In this document: positions 22,740 through 28,776 of the stretch, one piece after another
Layout of the letters: the number at the start of each line of letters is the position of its first letter
How positions within the stretch are numbered: the first letter of the stretch is position 1
NCBI GenBank assembly: GCA_964514415.1
Contig: CAZEQL010000008.1
Location: 1-31,129, forward strand
Direction: 5' to 3'
Length of the DNA: 31,129 nucleotides
Origin: CAZEQL01 sp964514415
GTDB lineage: Bacteria > Chloroflexota > Dehalococcoidia > GIF9 > AB-539-J10
The notes under the pieces: model-generated
What the model was told of the DNA's origin: nothing
What the model saw: only the letters and a program-made list of their open reading frames with translations
The model's database searches: none
Program-made: the position numbers and the translations under genes

Positions 22740-22808
22740 TTGTCAATAATTCATCCAAGATTCCTATTATTTGGAAAACTTGACAAAATAAAGGAGGCTC
22801 TGTATAAT
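22740..22808 (+). promoter_or_regulatory. Perfect-consensus degV promoter within an inverted repeat
   Basis: TTGACA (22780-22785), a 17-nt spacer and TATAAT (22803-22808) match the sigma70 consensus at all 12 positions. The -35 hexamer is one arm of an inverted repeat, TTGTCAA at 22740-22746 and TTGACAA at 22780-22786. The left arm reads TTGACA on the minus strand and may serve the divergent regulator, although no good -10 follows it. Confidence 0.75.
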
Positions 22809-22869
22809 AGACACATATAAATATTTTGCGCTAAGTCTGCTCATCAGGAGAAGAAGTCAAGGAGATTAA

Positions 22870-23706
22870 ATGACAATCAGATTTGTTACCGATAGTGCAT
22901 CGGATATCCCACGCGAGGTGGCACAGAAGCTAGGAATTAACATTGTGCCTTTAACAGTGTCTTTTGGAAAGGAAGTTTATAGAGATGGCGTTGACCTCAG
23001 TGCCGGGGAATTCTACACCAAGTTAGCTCAAAGCAAGATACTACCCAAAACTTCCCAGCCCCCGGTTGCAAATTTTATCGATATCTACAAGACACTCGCT
23101 CAGCAGGATAGTGAAATCATTTCCATTCACCTTTCCAAGAAACTGAGTGGCACCTACAATGCAGCATTGTTAGCTAAAGAGGCTGTAGGGAAAAGCTGCC
23201 ATATTGAAATTGTGGATTCTGAATCGCTGTCGATGGGATTAGGGCTTACAGTCATTTCTGCTGCCAAAGCAATTCGAGATGGAGTGAGTTTCAAGGAGGC
23301 TTTGGATATAGTTCGTCAGAACATCTCCCGAATACACCTGCTTGCCTCTTTCCAAACGCTAGAATACGTAGAGAAGGGAGGGCGATTAGGCAAAGGCAAA
23401 GCGATTCTTGGCACGCTGCTGCGTGTGAAGCCCCTAATTACACTCCGGGAAGGTGAGGTCCAGCCATTTGGGATGGCACGCACTAAGATGGGCGCATTAC
23501 ATCGCTTATACGATTTTATAAGGACCCTCCTGCATATCAGAGAGTTATCTATTATGTACACCACTGGCTTTGAAGAGGTGAAAATACTTGCAAAGTTGTT
23601 AAATCCACTATTTCCTCAGGATCGCATCTTCGTGGCACAGGCTGGCTCTATATTAGGTACACATACTGGGCCAGGTACCCTCGCTGTTGCAGCCCTAGTC
23701 GAATAA
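22870..23706 (+). CDS. DegV family fatty-acid-binding protein
   Basis: A 278-aa two-domain DegV protein. Members bind a fatty acid and, in Firmicutes, act as FakB in fatty acid kinase. Signatures are FVTDSASDIP (5-14), a PLTVSF strand, TSQPPVANF, ISIHLSKKLSGTYNAA, VDSESLSMGLGL and FQTLEYVEKGGRLGK. The GTHTGPGTLAVAAL C-terminus is also conserved. No fakA-type kinase (DAK-like) gene is in the window. A strong AAGGAG precedes the ATG, and the promoter upstream is a perfect consensus, so high expression is expected unless repressed. Confidence 0.94.
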   Translation: MTIRFVTDSASDIPREVAQKLGINIVPLTVSFGKEVYRDGVDLSAGEFYTKLAQSKILPKTSQPPVANFIDIYKTLAQQDSEIISIHLSKKLSGTYNAALLAKEAVGKSCHIEIVDSESLSMGLGLTVISAAKAIRDGVSFKEALDIVRQNISRIHLLASFQTLEYVEKGGRLGKGKAILGTLLRVKPLITLREGEVQPFGMARTKMGALHRLYDFIRTLLHIRELSIMYTTGFEEVKILAKLLNPLFPQDRIFVAQAGSILGTHTGPGTLAVAALVE

Positions 23707-23766
23707 CACCGCTCTTCTCTAAATCAAGCTTTAGAATGATGGGCATACCAATCTAGCCAACACCAG

Positions 23767-24351
23767 TTATCTTTCTTTTATAGTTATTTGTATTATGGTG
23801 TCGCCCTGCTCAATTTTTTCCAGGACATCCATTCCCTCTACTAGTTGACCGAAAACAGAGTGCACACCATCAAGGTGGTGCTGGGGTGCATAGGTAATGA
23901 AGAATTGGCAGCCATTGGTATTGGTGCCGGCGTTAGCCATTGATAAAGCACCAGCAACATGGGAATGCTCGCTGAATTCATCAGCAAATCGGTAACCAGG
24001 CCCACCGGATCCGGTTCCAGTAGGGTCTCCTCCCTGAGCCATAAAGCCAGGGATAACGCGGTGGAACGTGGTGCCATCATAAAAGCCTTCGCGGGCGAGG
24101 AAAACGAAGTTGTTGACGGTTGTTGGGACATCCTTAGCGAATAGTTCCAGCACCAGATTTCCTTCTTCCGTTTCAATGGTGGCGGTATACTGTTTGCTGG
24201 TATCAATCGTCATCGGTGGCGGTGCTGAATAAGTTTTAGGCTTTGGCTTCTCAGTTTTAGATTCTGGTTCCTCGCCAGCACATGACACCGAAAGGAGCGC
24301 TACCGATACCAGGATAATGCTAACTGTTCGTAACAGACGCCCTCTCGACAT
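23767..24351 (-). CDS. Cyclophilin-type peptidyl-prolyl cis-trans isomerase, lipoprotein
   Basis: A 194-aa extracytoplasmic foldase that isomerises X-Pro bonds. The N-terminus is a lipoprotein signal peptide with Cys24 in LSVSC, followed by a Glu/Lys/Pro-rich linker (25-50). The cyclophilin domain has the catalytic FHRVIPGFMAQGGDP (96-110, Arg98), GALSMANAGTNTNGCQFFIT, and HLDGVHSVFGQ where His159 replaces the tryptophan of cyclosporin-sensitive forms. Its length is that of a minimal bacterial cyclophilin. AAGGAGG before the ATG gives strong initiation. It converges on degV with a 60-nt gap that contains only a weak 5-bp hairpin. Confidence 0.95.
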   Translation of the reverse strand: MSRGRLLRTVSIILVSVALLSVSCAGEEPESKTEKPKPKTYSAPPPMTIDTSKQYTATIETEEGNLVLELFAKDVPTTVNNFVFLAREGFYDGTTFHRVIPGFMAQGGDPTGTGSGGPGYRFADEFSEHSHVAGALSMANAGTNTNGCQFFITYAPQHHLDGVHSVFGQLVEGMDVLEKIEQGDTIIQITIKER

Positions 24352-24440
24352 AGAATTACCTCCTTCTTTCTTAGAAGTTGTTTAATTTTGTTTTTCCGTT
24401 CGTTTTTGGGTATTTTGGAGAGTCTTCACCTTTAAATTTT

Positions 24441-24492
24441 TGTAGTTGCCTGATTTATCAGGCACAATCGCCCAATGAATTGGGCAACTACA
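24441..24492. repeat. Y-shaped (three-way-junction) palindromic element
   Basis: A 52-nt element with nested complementarity. The outer stem TGTAGTTGCC (24441-24450) pairs with GGCAACTACA (24483-24492). Within it lie the hairpin TGCCTGA/TCAGGCA, which shares its TGCC with the outer stem, and the hairpin GCCCAAT/ATTGGGC with a 2-nt centre. It is thus able to form a cloverleaf-like junction on either strand. TTTAAA-type AT tracts flank both sides. It resembles REP/MITE-class dispersed elements; other genomic copies cannot be checked from this window. Confidence 0.7.
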
Positions 24493-24500
24493 TTTTTAAA

Positions 24501-24556
24501 CACCCTCTCCCTTCAAAATTGCCTCTCCCTTGAAGGGAGAGGATTGAGGTGAGGGT
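24501..24556. repeat. CTCTCCCTT-centred palindromic repeat
   Basis: CCTCTCCCTT (24522-24531) and AAGGGAGAGG (24533-24542) form a perfect 10-bp palindrome around one base. CACCCTC before it and GAGGTGAGGG after it add an outer pairing. A similar segment lies inside jag (4776-4806). The element sits immediately after the Y-shaped element in the 24352-25118 gap, which is made mostly of repeats and hairpins. Confidence 0.6.
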
Positions 24557-24564
24557 ATATTATA

Positions 24565-24684
24565 CACTTAACTACATCACCAGGGCGAGTAACCCTGGTC
24601 CGACGGTCTCTTCCTCGTGGAGAGGCCGTTTCTTTTTCCTATGGCTCTCAATGCATAAAGCATGCCTTAACACTAAGGCATATT
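24565..24684 (+). ncRNA. Structured repeat element copy 1 (candidate small RNA with terminator hairpin)
   Basis: This 120-nt segment has a second copy at 27254-27374. In order it shows a 7-bp hairpin ACCAGGG/CCCTGGT with loop CGAGTAA (24579-24599), and a terminator-like stem beginning ACGG (24603) and ending CCGT (24629) followed by TTTCTTTTT. A third hairpin ATGCCTTA/TAAGGCAT follows (24662-24681). The terminator stem keeps pairing in both copies. The third hairpin keeps its fold with different sequences, which suggests selection on structure. No gene of the same strand lies upstream here, so a stand-alone RNA or mobile palindrome is possible. It matches no riboswitch class I can name. Confidence 0.5.
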
Positions 24685-24819
24685 AACGTTTATTCTCTAG
24701 CCAAAGGACTGTCCCTTCTACTCCAGGTAACCAAATCATTCCCCGAAAGAGGTTTGCCGCTTTTTATTTGCTCAGGAGGAGTAGAAGAGAGATGACAGTT
24801 GCGAGAGGATGCATAGGAA

Positions 24820-24937
24820 GCAGCTACTAGAGGATGGCTGCGCCAAAGCTCTGGCGATGTCTGCAACTCCTGCCCGTTGGAGGAGTTCGCATAACTATGT
24901 GTTATCCGCACTCATTTATAGCTAGGTTTGTAGCTAT
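24820..24937. other. Intergenic tract with five consecutive short hairpins
   Basis: Perfect short stems follow each other: GCAGC/GCTGC (24820-24841), CGCCA/TGGCG (24841-24856), AACTCC/GGAGTT (24865-24887), ATAAC/GTTAT (24891-24905) and ATAGCTA/TAGCTAT (24918-24937). They could be parts of one structured RNA on either strand. Apart from these and the repeats listed, I see no gene in 24352-25118. A 73-codon minus frame here looks like chance. Confidence 0.35.
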
Positions 24938-24974
24938 GGTGACAGGCAACATCGGGAATAAAATTTAATGTTTT

Positions 24975-24986
24975 GCCCCGGCGGGC
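24975..24986. repeat. Left arm of 12-bp inverted repeat bracketing the flavoprotein gene
   Basis: GCCCCGGCGGGC here is the exact reverse complement of GCCCGCCGGGGC at 26335-26346. The pair encloses the 394-aa flavoprotein gene, 132 nt from its stop. Confidence 0.55.
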
Positions 24987-25118
24987 GTATCTGGGGTTTG
25001 TCATCACGCGAACCGTGGGGATGCTCATACCTTCACAGAGAGGTTCACAAAGATTCACAGGGCGCGGGATAGCCATGTACATCCAGTGTTGTGCGAAGTT
25101 GTCTATTTCCGATTAGTT

Positions 25119-26303
25119 TTATCCCTCTTTCCTTCCAAGAAGCCAATGCAGGTTGCTATACGTTTGCCATAACTTTTTAGAAATACCATAATCTCTCGAT
25201 ATAGACTTCAAAGTTCCCTGGGAAACTTTACCTTGCTCGACCAATTCCCTCCCCGCTTTCTCCAGAGATGCCAGGATCTCCATTAAGTAGTTCCTATATG
25301 GGGGTGCGGTAAAAGATGGGGCTCCGGGTCGCAATATGGTGGCAACGAGCGGCTTGTGTGAATTTCGTGCTATTCCCTTGAAGGTTTCAACCAGTGGATT
25401 GAAATGCTCAATTTCGGGGAAACCATTGATGGAAAAGAGGGCAATATACTGCTCTTTCGTGTTCCGCAATGGATGCCGCGTCAGATCATGGTAAGGTACG
25501 AAAACAGGCATAACGGTAATAAAGCTTCTGTCAAGAAATGCCTTCAATTTGCCGGGAATTGAATCAATATACAGCGGAAAGGCGTAAATGGTGAGGTAGG
25601 CATCTTTAACCTTTTCTATCAATGCGCTGGCATCATCTTTAATCACACAATTTCCCTTAGTTTTGATCCAGCAGGCAAAGCAACCCCGGCAGGGCTCGAT
25701 ATTGAACTTCCTATCATAAATATCAATAACTTCGACCTCTGTGCCTGTCTGCTCAATGCCTTTAATCAAATGCTGTAGATAGAAGTATGTAAAGCCGTTC
25801 CTTTTGTTTGGGCTCCCATTGATAATCAGGACTTTATCGGGTTTTTTCCAGATTCTCTTCCCCTGGATTTCAAAATCTTGAATCTTATCTTCTACTCCCG
25901 GTATCTCCTCACTGGCAAATTCCTTCCCAAACACCTTATCGAGCATCTTGAGATAACGAAGGGGACCCTTGATACGATATTTTCTAGTAAGCCATCCCCA
26001 TGTTCCGTTGAGTTTACCACTGACAATATCGAGCCAGACCGAAACCGGCGAATAGATCGTGATGGATGGAGAGTTATGTTTTCCTTCACCGTACTCCGCT
26101 CTTCCTCCTGATACGGCGAGATAAAAGCAGTAAGTTTCCCCTTTCTCTTCTAAGACAAACTGGTAAACCGCCTTGAAATCGGGGAAACGTTTACTGTCAT
26201 ATAGATTACTCCAGTAGCGAAACAGTCGGGACAAATTCTCTCTTGTTGATGGTACTTCAATCAATATCTTCCCCCCTAAGGTGTTTCGAGCAGTTTCGCA
26301 CAA
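25119..26303 (-). CDS. SCP2-like domain fused to iron-sulfur flavoprotein (NADPH-dependent FMN reductase fold)
   Basis: A 394-aa redox protein. Residues about 15-130 look like an SCP2/sterol-carrier-type lipid-binding domain (YQFVLEEKGETYCFYLAVSGG, then PSITIYSPVSVWLDIVSGKLNG, typical of SCP2). Residues 155 on form a flavodoxin-like domain with the FMN loop INGSPNKRNGFT (161-172). The compact cysteine motif C205-x2-C208-x2-C211-x7-C219 is the [4Fe-4S] signature of archaeal and bacterial iron-sulfur flavoproteins. It probably shuttles electrons, perhaps to a hydrophobic substrate held by the SCP2 part; the pairing is an inference. The start is uncertain: TTG at 26303 as given, or TTG at 26264 which has AGGGGGG 6-7 nt upstream (381 aa). 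It is isolated between repeats. Confidence 0.8.
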   Translation of the reverse strand: MCETARNTLGGKILIEVPSTRENLSRLFRYWSNLYDSKRFPDFKAVYQFVLEEKGETYCFYLAVSGGRAEYGEGKHNSPSITIYSPVSVWLDIVSGKLNGTWGWLTRKYRIKGPLRYLKMLDKVFGKEFASEEIPGVEDKIQDFEIQGKRIWKKPDKVLIINGSPNKRNGFTYFYLQHLIKGIEQTGTEVEVIDIYDRKFNIEPCRGCFACWIKTKGNCVIKDDASALIEKVKDAYLTIYAFPLYIDSIPGKLKAFLDRSFITVMPVFVPYHDLTRHPLRNTKEQYIALFSINGFPEIEHFNPLVETFKGIARNSHKPLVATILRPGAPSFTAPPYRNYLMEILASLEKAGRELVEQGKVSQGTLKSISRDYGISKKLWQTYSNLHWLLGRKEG

Positions 26304-26334
26304 CGCTGGTATCTATGAAGTTAAAGTTCACCTA

Positions 26335-26346
26335 GCCCGCCGGGGC
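26335..26346. repeat. Right arm of 12-bp inverted repeat bracketing the flavoprotein gene
   Basis: GCCCGCCGGGGC, the exact reverse complement of 24975-24986. With the flanking bases it also forms its own small hairpin, AGCCC/GGGCT. It lies 32 nt upstream of the flavoprotein start, in the 26304-26876 gap, which otherwise holds the MITE-like repeat and the HTH promoter. Confidence 0.55.
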
Positions 26347-26434
26347 TTGTCTAATTTTGGCATCTGCTACCGTACCTGTCAAGGTCATTACAACCACACT
26401 TCTAAAGAGTCTTGACATGCTTCCTACTTCATTA

Positions 26435-26583
26435 TGTCATCCTGAGCCCTTCGCTTCCTGTCATTCTGACCCTGAGCTTAGCGAAAGGGAAGAATCTCAT
26501 GATGCTCAGGGCAGGCTCCAGCGAAGAACCTCTGTGCCCTCAGGGGGGAGATTCTTCGGTCGCTTTGCTCCCTCAGAATGACA
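26435..26583. mobile_element. MITE-like palindromic repeat with about 36-40-nt terminal inverted repeats
   Basis: The left end TGTCATTCTGA...GAAGAATCTC (26459-26498) is matched in reverse complement by GAGATTCTTC...TCAGAATGACA (26548-26583). The arms carry the same blocks (TGTCATTCTGA, AGCGA, GAAGAATCTC) with a few differences. A further half-copy TGTCATCCTGAGCCC lies at 26435. The centre contains nested GC-rich complementarity (CTCAGGGCA / TGCCCTCAG). No transposase is present, so it would be non-autonomous. Elements with TCATTCTGAG..CGAAGAATCT arms are familiar dispersed repeats in bacterial genomes. Confidence 0.7.
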
Positions 26584-26801
26584 CCTTTTTTTCATGATTG
26601 GTTGTGGCTTCCACGCCATGTGTGTTTCATTTCATCGAGCTCATCTCAAACCATCATACTGTGTATCGGATTTCCCACTCCTTTAGCTCACTTTTATACT
26701 CCTCAAGTCCTCTCTATCCTCTAGCCTTGCCTTATATTGATAAAAGGAAAACCCTCCATCACCTACCGGAGAGGAAGGCTTGTCTCTTAGCCAACCTGTA
26801 A

Positions 26802-26830
26802 TCGACGGCTTATAACAATATTGTTATAAT
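26802..26830 (+). promoter_or_regulatory. Promoter with a perfect 20-bp palindromic operator for the HigA-like repressor
   Basis: TTATAACAATATTGTTATAA (26810-26829) is a perfect palindrome. The TATAAT at 26825-26830 is formed by its right end. A TCGACG -35 candidate lies at 26802-26807 with 17-nt spacing. A repressor bound to the palindrome would cover the spacer and -10 box, the arrangement expected for autoregulation by the XRE protein encoded 47 nt downstream. Confidence 0.7.
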
Positions 26831-26876
26831 ACTTAAGTGGGCTGGGACATTGAATACCATCAAGGAGATAAAGCAT

Positions 26877-27191
26877 ATGAATTGGAAAGAGCATAAGAAG
26901 CAACTTATAAAAGATCCCGCATTCAGGAAAGAGTATGAGGCACTTGAACCTGAGTATCAACTGGCCGCCGCAATGATTCAATTACGGCTATCAAAGGGAC
27001 TAACCCAAGAAGAGCTGGCAAAGTTATTGAATACAAAGCAAGCCAGTATAGCCCGGCTGGAGAGTGGCAGCTCGTTACCATCCCTATCTATGGTTAAGAA
27101 AGTGGCTGATGCGCTTGATGCTGAAGTGGAAATTAAGCTACAACCCAGGGATAAATCTGCCACAGATGGTTTACTAGCACGGTCAAACTGA
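26877..27191 (+). CDS. XRE-family HTH protein, HigA-like antitoxin or solitary repressor
   Basis: A 104-aa DNA-binding protein. I chose ATG 26877 (MNWKEHKKQL) because AAGGAG lies 9 nt upstream; a TTG at 26850 in the same frame lacks such a site. The N-terminal part (WKEHKKQLIKDPAFRKEYEALEPEYQLAAAMIQLR) is the helical leader typical of HigA-type antitoxins. The XRE HTH follows: RLSKGLTQEELAKLLNTKQASIARLESGSSLPSLSMVKKVADAL. No RelE/HigB-like toxin frame was found on either side, so it is an orphan. Its promoter holds a perfect palindrome, suggesting autoregulation. Downstream, 63 nt away, is copy 2 of the structured element, which could terminate its mRNA. Confidence 0.85.
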   Translation: MNWKEHKKQLIKDPAFRKEYEALEPEYQLAAAMIQLRLSKGLTQEELAKLLNTKQASIARLESGSSLPSLSMVKKVADALDAEVEIKLQPRDKSATDGLLARSN

Positions 27192-27253
27192 GCAGCGCCA
27201 AAGTTACTCGCACACCTGTATCGGTTAAAGACCAACAAGACACCGTTTCACTG

Positions 27254-27374
27254 CACTTACATCACCAGTGCGAGTAACCATGGCCCGACGGTCTCTCCCG
27301 GATGGAGAGTCCGTTTCTTTTTCCTATGATTCTCAAGGCATAAAGTATGTCCTTAAATAGCGCCGAGGCATACT
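27254..27374 (+). ncRNA. Structured repeat element copy 2 (candidate small RNA with terminator hairpin)
   Basis: Second copy of the 24565-24684 element. Long blocks are identical (GCGAGTAACC, CCGACGGTCTCT, CCGTTTCTTTTTCCTATG, GCATAAAG). The terminator hairpin (ACGG...CTCTCC/GGAGAG...CCGT, then TTTCTTTTT) is intact and its stem is even better paired. The first hairpin carries two mismatches (ACCAGTG against CCATGG). The third hairpin pairs AGTATG.CCT with AGGCATACT, different bases but the same fold as copy 1. Here it can end the HigA-like transcript. The rest of the gap 27375-27540 holds a 6-bp hairpin at 27399-27413 and the minus-strand terminator. Confidence 0.5.
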
Positions 27375-27431
27375 GGGTCGGTGAAGTTTGAGGATGGCGT
27401 GATATTTTATCACAACTTCGAAGCCGTATCC

Positions 27432-27456
27432 AAAAGCTGACGAAGAGTCCGTCAGC
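27432..27456 (-). terminator. Intrinsic terminator of the three-gene operon
   Basis: On the minus strand GCTGACG (27456-27450) pairs with CGTCAGC (27442-27436) around a 7-nt loop, followed by TTTT (27435-27432). It lies 85 nt beyond the stop of the 206-aa gene. The T-run is short, so strength is uncertain. A plus-strand hairpin AGTTGC/GCAACT followed by TTT is at 27487-27508. Confidence 0.5.
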
Positions 27457-27540
27457 CTAAATCATGTCTGAAAAATATAAGGCATTAGTTGCCATGGGAG
27501 CAACTTTTGGGAGGGAAATGGTATTCGCAAGAAATAGTGG

Positions 27541-28161
27541 CTAGGCTACGTCATCCAATCTTATTGGCAAATTAACGCCACTTTCTTGAAGGAACCTCTC
27601 GTATCCTATCTTCTTCGTTGCCCTGTTTGCTATATCAGCAACAAAGTTACGAATGCTTTCACAAACCTTGAACTCTTCTGGAGTATAAGGAAATTTGTGG
27701 TCTTTTGGAAATTTATCGACAGTTTGCCAAATCAATGGGATAACATCATTCTTTCCTATTTGCTTTCGGCGTTTCGGTAGGATGAGGAATGTCTTTTCTC
27801 TAAATTTAGGAAAATCGTCAAATTTATTTAGCTCAGTTAATGCTCCGCTAACCCTTGGGTCATCTACTAATAGGGCGAATATAATATTTGCATGAGAAAT
27901 GTGAAGTGCAATATTCGCCATGTGACCGTGTTGTGATACCTTAATTTTCCCTTCAAGTTCCTCACTGAACGCGGCATCATAATTCTTATTTACTAGCCCC
28001 AGATGGTTTTTGATTTCTCTCCTCTTTTGTTCCCCTTGACTGCCTTGGCCTGGCCCAAGCACCAATATTGCTAGCTTAATTCGTGAGCATGAATCCAGAA
28101 AATCAGAATAACGTTCATCCCAAATCGGATGCCCACTCTCAAAGTTCAAATCTTCAATCAC
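27541..28161 (-). CDS. Unknown protein with possible TIR/nucleoside-deoxyribosyltransferase-like fold
   Basis: A 206-aa protein, last gene of a three-gene operon; I do not recognise its family with certainty. Features that suggest a Rossmann-type NAD- or nucleotide-cleaving domain are the opening strand with Gly-rich turn IKLAILVLGPGQG (28-40), the strand ANIIFALLVDDPRVSGALTELNKF (90-113) and the late strand KTFLILPKR. In TIR and deoxyribosyltransferase-like folds a catalytic Glu lies in a comparable helix; Glu108 would be the candidate. The start is GTG at 28161 with only a weak ribosome site (AGCAGG), 15 nt after the middle gene. No membrane segment. Alternatives: any small alpha/beta nucleotide-binding protein. 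Confidence 0.55.
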   Translation of the reverse strand: MIEDLNFESGHPIWDERYSDFLDSCSRIKLAILVLGPGQGSQGEQKRREIKNHLGLVNKNYDAAFSEELEGKIKVSQHGHMANIALHISHANIIFALLVDDPRVSGALTELNKFDDFPKFREKTFLILPKRRKQIGKNDVIPLIWQTVDKFPKDHKFPYTPEEFKVCESIRNFVADIANRATKKIGYERFLQESGVNLPIRLDDVA

Positions 28162-28176
28162 CTGCTATTCGCAAAT

Positions 28177-28776
28177 TTATTCTTTCGAACACCTTATTGC
28201 TCTTGCTATCTGCTGCCCCCTATCTGTTATTCTTAGCATAGATCCATAATGTTCAACAAAGCCAGCTTTCATTAGCGATGCTAGAGCTAACCAATGCCTA
28301 GTGGTTCTGAGTTCGGTGCCTATGTCCTTCTCTGAAATCGTATTCAGGTCATCTAATTTACAGAGTATTGACATCGATACTTCGTTTGATGTAGCGACTG
28401 CCTCGCACATAACTAAGTCTGATACATACTCCTCTATTCTTTTCCTTAACCTACTTTCTTTCCTTCTAGATTCATCTAAGTCAACCAATACCCTGTTTAG
28501 ATAACTTCGTAAGTGCTCGACCTCCGAAACCGCTGTCATATCTAGCGTAACTGCTGTTTCCTGCGGTCTCCAAGTATACCCATCGCCGTCTTCAAATATT
28601 GGCTTTCGCATAGGAGGCAAAACGTCTTTTGCAGACGGCAAGGTTTTATTTACTTCTAATGCCTCAGGCCATATATCCAGCCGCCTCGGCCGAGCAACTT
28701 CAAAATCCCTCTTCTCAGTAAGAGCACTATCCTCTGTCTTCATCGCTACATTGCTTGGCTCATTCAAACTTAACAC
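28177..28776 (-). CDS. Unknown coiled-coil and winged-helix protein
   Basis: A 199-aa cytoplasmic protein, middle gene of the three-gene operon. Residues 1-80 are low in predicted structure with Pro and charged residues. Residues about 84-122 (VEHLRSYLNRVLVDLDESRRKESRLRKRIEEYV) form a heptad-like coiled coil. Residues about 130-197 look like a winged helix (SMSILCKLDDLNTISEKDIGTELRTTRHWLALASLMKAGFVEHYGSMLRITDRGQQIARAI), ending in a typical wing. It may bind DNA or act as a protein-interaction adaptor. The start is GTG at 28776, overlapping the upstream gene by 17 nt; TTG at 28767, with GGGGGG better spaced, is an alternative. No homologue is named. Confidence 0.55.
   Translation of the reverse strand: MLSLNEPSNVAMKTEDSALTEKRDFEVARPRRLDIWPEALEVNKTLPSAKDVLPPMRKPIFEDGDGYTWRPQETAVTLDMTAVSEVEHLRSYLNRVLVDLDESRRKESRLRKRIEEYVSDLVMCEAVATSNEVSMSILCKLDDLNTISEKDIGTELRTTRHWLALASLMKAGFVEHYGSMLRITDRGQQIARAIRCSKE

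Noticed and set aside
24565..24684. Known riboswitch or integron attC site
   Set aside because: No core of a riboswitch class I know and no attC R/L boxes; kept only as an unnamed structured element.
24690..24911. 73-codon minus-strand frame in the repeat-rich gap
   Set aside because: No ribosome site, no recognisable domain, and it runs over consecutive hairpins.
26435..26583. Possible CRISPR-like repeats
   Set aside because: The repeats are inverted, unequal in length and without regular spacers; a MITE-like palindrome explains them.
26598..26801. 67-codon plus-strand frame upstream of the HigA-like gene, considered as a missing toxin
   Set aside because: Composition is Ser/His/Tyr/Leu-rich without any RelE/HigB motif, it starts at the edge of the MITE-like repeat, and lacks a ribosome site.
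27432..27456. Possible hammerhead ribozyme (CTGACGA core)
   Set aside because: The CUGAUGA and GAAA core sequences are absent; a simple 7-bp terminator stem fits.
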